A DNA stretch of 5,148 nt, from NCBI GenBank assembly GCA_018882625.1, contig VERO01000180.1, positions 1-5,148 of the forward strand. The letters run 5' to 3'. A program made the position numbers and the translations under genes. Under the pieces are notes generated by a model that was given only the letters and a program-made list of their open reading frames with translations, had not been told where the DNA came from and did not search any database. Shown one piece after another: positions 4,028-5,148 of this stretch. Position 1 is the first letter of the stretch, and the number at the start of each line of letters is the position of its first letter. Source of the stretch: Phycisphaerales bacterium. Its GTDB lineage: Bacteria; Planctomycetota; Phycisphaerae; Phycisphaerales; SM1A02.

Positions 4028-5148
4028 TTGTTGGTCGGAGCATTCTGTGCGCTGCTGCTCTTCGCTTCGCCACGGGCTGAGGGGTCATATCCCCAACCTA
4101 TCCAAGACGGGAGCCCGAGGTTCCGGCATGACTTGGGTGCCAATAATACTCGCTTTTCAAATCAGCAAGATGGATCTTTTTCCGCCACAGAAAATCAAAA
4201 AGTTCCGCGATCCACTCGCTCATCCACAACCGCTCCACGTTCGTCAGGGGGCTCCTCAACGCCCCCGTCCGCAAGTTCAGGATCTGCAAAGTCTTCCACA
4301 TCAGGGCCGGCAGATGGGTTGGATACCTCGCCGAGCAGACTCGAGAGCCTAGGAGTCACGTTGCGGGTGCCAAAGGGCGCAAGGGTCACGAAGATCACGG
4401 GCGGGGCTCTTCCTGTGTATGGCATCGACGATGGCCAGGACCCCCCCCGCTTCAGGTTCCAGGTGCAGCCCCTGGTGTCGACCCTGCCGAGGCCGACGCC
4501 AGAGCTGCAGGTGGAGCAGTACCTCGACACAGCACGCGAGAAGGGCCAGTCGTTCCGCATCCTGCGCAATGAGCCCCGCACCATCGGCGGACAGCCAGCG
4601 CGCATCCTCTACACATCCACCGATCTGGGCGACGGAGTCACCGCCATCCAGGGATGGCTCGTGGTCCAGCTTGGCGAGTTCGACTTCATCGTGGCGTCCG
4701 TGATCTCGTCAGGTGTTGACTTCCCTTCCGCGGATCCGCTGCTCGAGCAGTGCTTCGCCACCATCGGCTTCGAGGACCTCAAGCAGATCGCAGCATCCCG
4801 CAATGCGCGCGTCGAGGAGGGCGCACGCATGCTCGCGACCCTCACGCCCGATCGCTTGCGGCAGGCGGCCGACGGCTCGTGGCGGCTCTACCGCACCACA
4901 CGCCCCGATGCGTCGGGCGCGATGGCGGAGGTCGGGTACTTCGAGATGCAGGCCACGCCCGGCAACCTCGAGGATGCGTCGTCAGCGGCGGACGTGAAGC
5001 GCGACGAACGGCGCGCATCCAAGGAAGAGCCGACAGGCATGCTCGTGACCGTGCGCGGACGCACCGTGATCGATGCCACGCTGAAGCGCGTCGCCGACAC
5101 GGACGCGCGCTTCTGGGTGTCGTGGGACTGGGGCTCGGAGGCGTGGAC
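4028..5148 (+). CDS. Putative exported protein, unknown family (3' end beyond window)
   Basis: The frame is open without a stop from 3809 to the window end and clearly coding from about 4340. From the assumed TTG start it has at least 373 residues. A hydrophobic segment LLVGAFCALLLFASPRAEG (1-19) looks like a signal peptide without a lipobox Cys. A Ser/Thr/Pro/Gly/Ala-rich linker follows (about 60-95), then a globular region from about 106 (LGVTLRVPKGARV). This has alternating strand and helix character, including IQGWLVVQLGEFDFIVASVI, SGVDFPSADPLLEQCFATIG, and a second unit after residue 274 with DGSWRLYRTTRPD and EVGYFEMQATPG. The first unit faintly recalls PsbP/DcrB-like folds, but I do not recognise the family. 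No ATG lies in frame near the signal; GTG 3905, TTG 3944 and TTG 4031 are alternatives, and no clear ribosome site supports any. Third-position GC is high after 4360 but lower in the linker. It is divergent from the S10 operon with no evident link. Confidence 0.65.
   Translation, partial: MLVGAFCALLLFASPRAEGSYPQPIQDGSPRFRHDLGANNTRFSNQQDGSFSATENQKVPRSTRSSTTAPRSSGGSSTPPSASSGSAKSSTSGPADGLDTSPSRLESLGVTLRVPKGARVTKITGGALPVYGIDDGQDPPRFRFQVQPLVSTLPRPTPELQVEQYLDTAREKGQSFRILRNEPRTIGGQPARILYTSTDLGDGVTAIQGWLVVQLGEFDFIVASVISSGVDFPSADPLLEQCFATIGFEDLKQIAASRNARVEEGARMLATLTPDRLRQAADGSWRLYRTTRPDASGAMAEVGYFEMQATPGNLEDASSAADVKRDERRASKEEPTGMLVTVRGRTVIDATLKRVADTDARFWVSWDWGSEAW
4441..4448 (+). repeat. C8 homopolymer inside the exported-protein gene
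   Basis: Eight consecutive C residues fall in the codons GAC CCC CCC CGC. The frame is coherent on both sides (VYGIDDGQD before, RFRFQVQPL after), so the count of eight is consistent with an intact gene. A gain or loss of one C would shift the frame and truncate the protein. Confidence 0.8.

Noticed and set aside
3842..4143. Small minus-strand frames in the divergent region (60-67 codons)
   Set aside because: No recognisable motifs, no convincing ribosome sites, and residue composition typical of random GC-rich sequence.
4047..4352. Plus-strand 101-codon frame starting at GTG 4047 with GGAG 6 nt upstream
   Set aside because: The SD-like match is good, but the product resembles no protein and overlaps the frame that continues into the clearly coding region.

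Overview
The window is high-GC bacterial chromosomal DNA. Its main content is the first part of an S10-type ribosomal protein operon, read on the minus strand from about 3770 down to base 1. The order is the classic bacterial one: rpsJ (S10), rplC (L3), rplD (L4), rplW (L23), rplB (L2), rpsS (S19), rplV (L22, cut by the window edge). All seven proteins are recognisable from family motifs, and all have Shine-Dalgarno-like sequences 5-10 nt before their starts. The phylum cannot be fixed from one window. Strong SD use, high GC and the divergent L2 and L4 loop sequences would fit a planctomycete-like (perhaps Phycisphaerae) bacterium, but this is a low-confidence impression.

Operon layout: a TTGACA -35 box and a TAATCT -10 box (3746-3773) lie upstream of rpsJ and predict a leader of about 157 nt. 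Gene spacings are rpsJ-22 nt-rplC-195 nt-rplD-(1 nt overlap, TGATG)-rplW-24 nt-rplB-33 nt-rpsS-28 nt-rplV. The 195-nt gap before rplD stands out. It holds at least four perfect hairpins, two of them abutting just upstream of the L4 Shine-Dalgarno. The rpsJ leader holds a similar pair of abutting hairpins and an alternative helix that would cover the rpsJ Shine-Dalgarno. In E. coli, L4 represses its own operon through the rpsJ leader. These two structured regions are therefore the best candidates here for autoregulation, possibly with a second control point placed directly before rplD.

The right part (about 3774-5148) is divergent. A stretch of roughly 250 nt without a confident gene contains one short inverted repeat. 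A plus-strand reading frame then runs to the window end without a stop. It encodes a putative exported protein: hydrophobic signal-like segment, Ser/Thr/Pro-rich linker, then a globular alpha/beta domain of unrecognised family. Its start is uncertain because the frame has no ATG near the signal segment. It has no visible functional link to the ribosomal operon.
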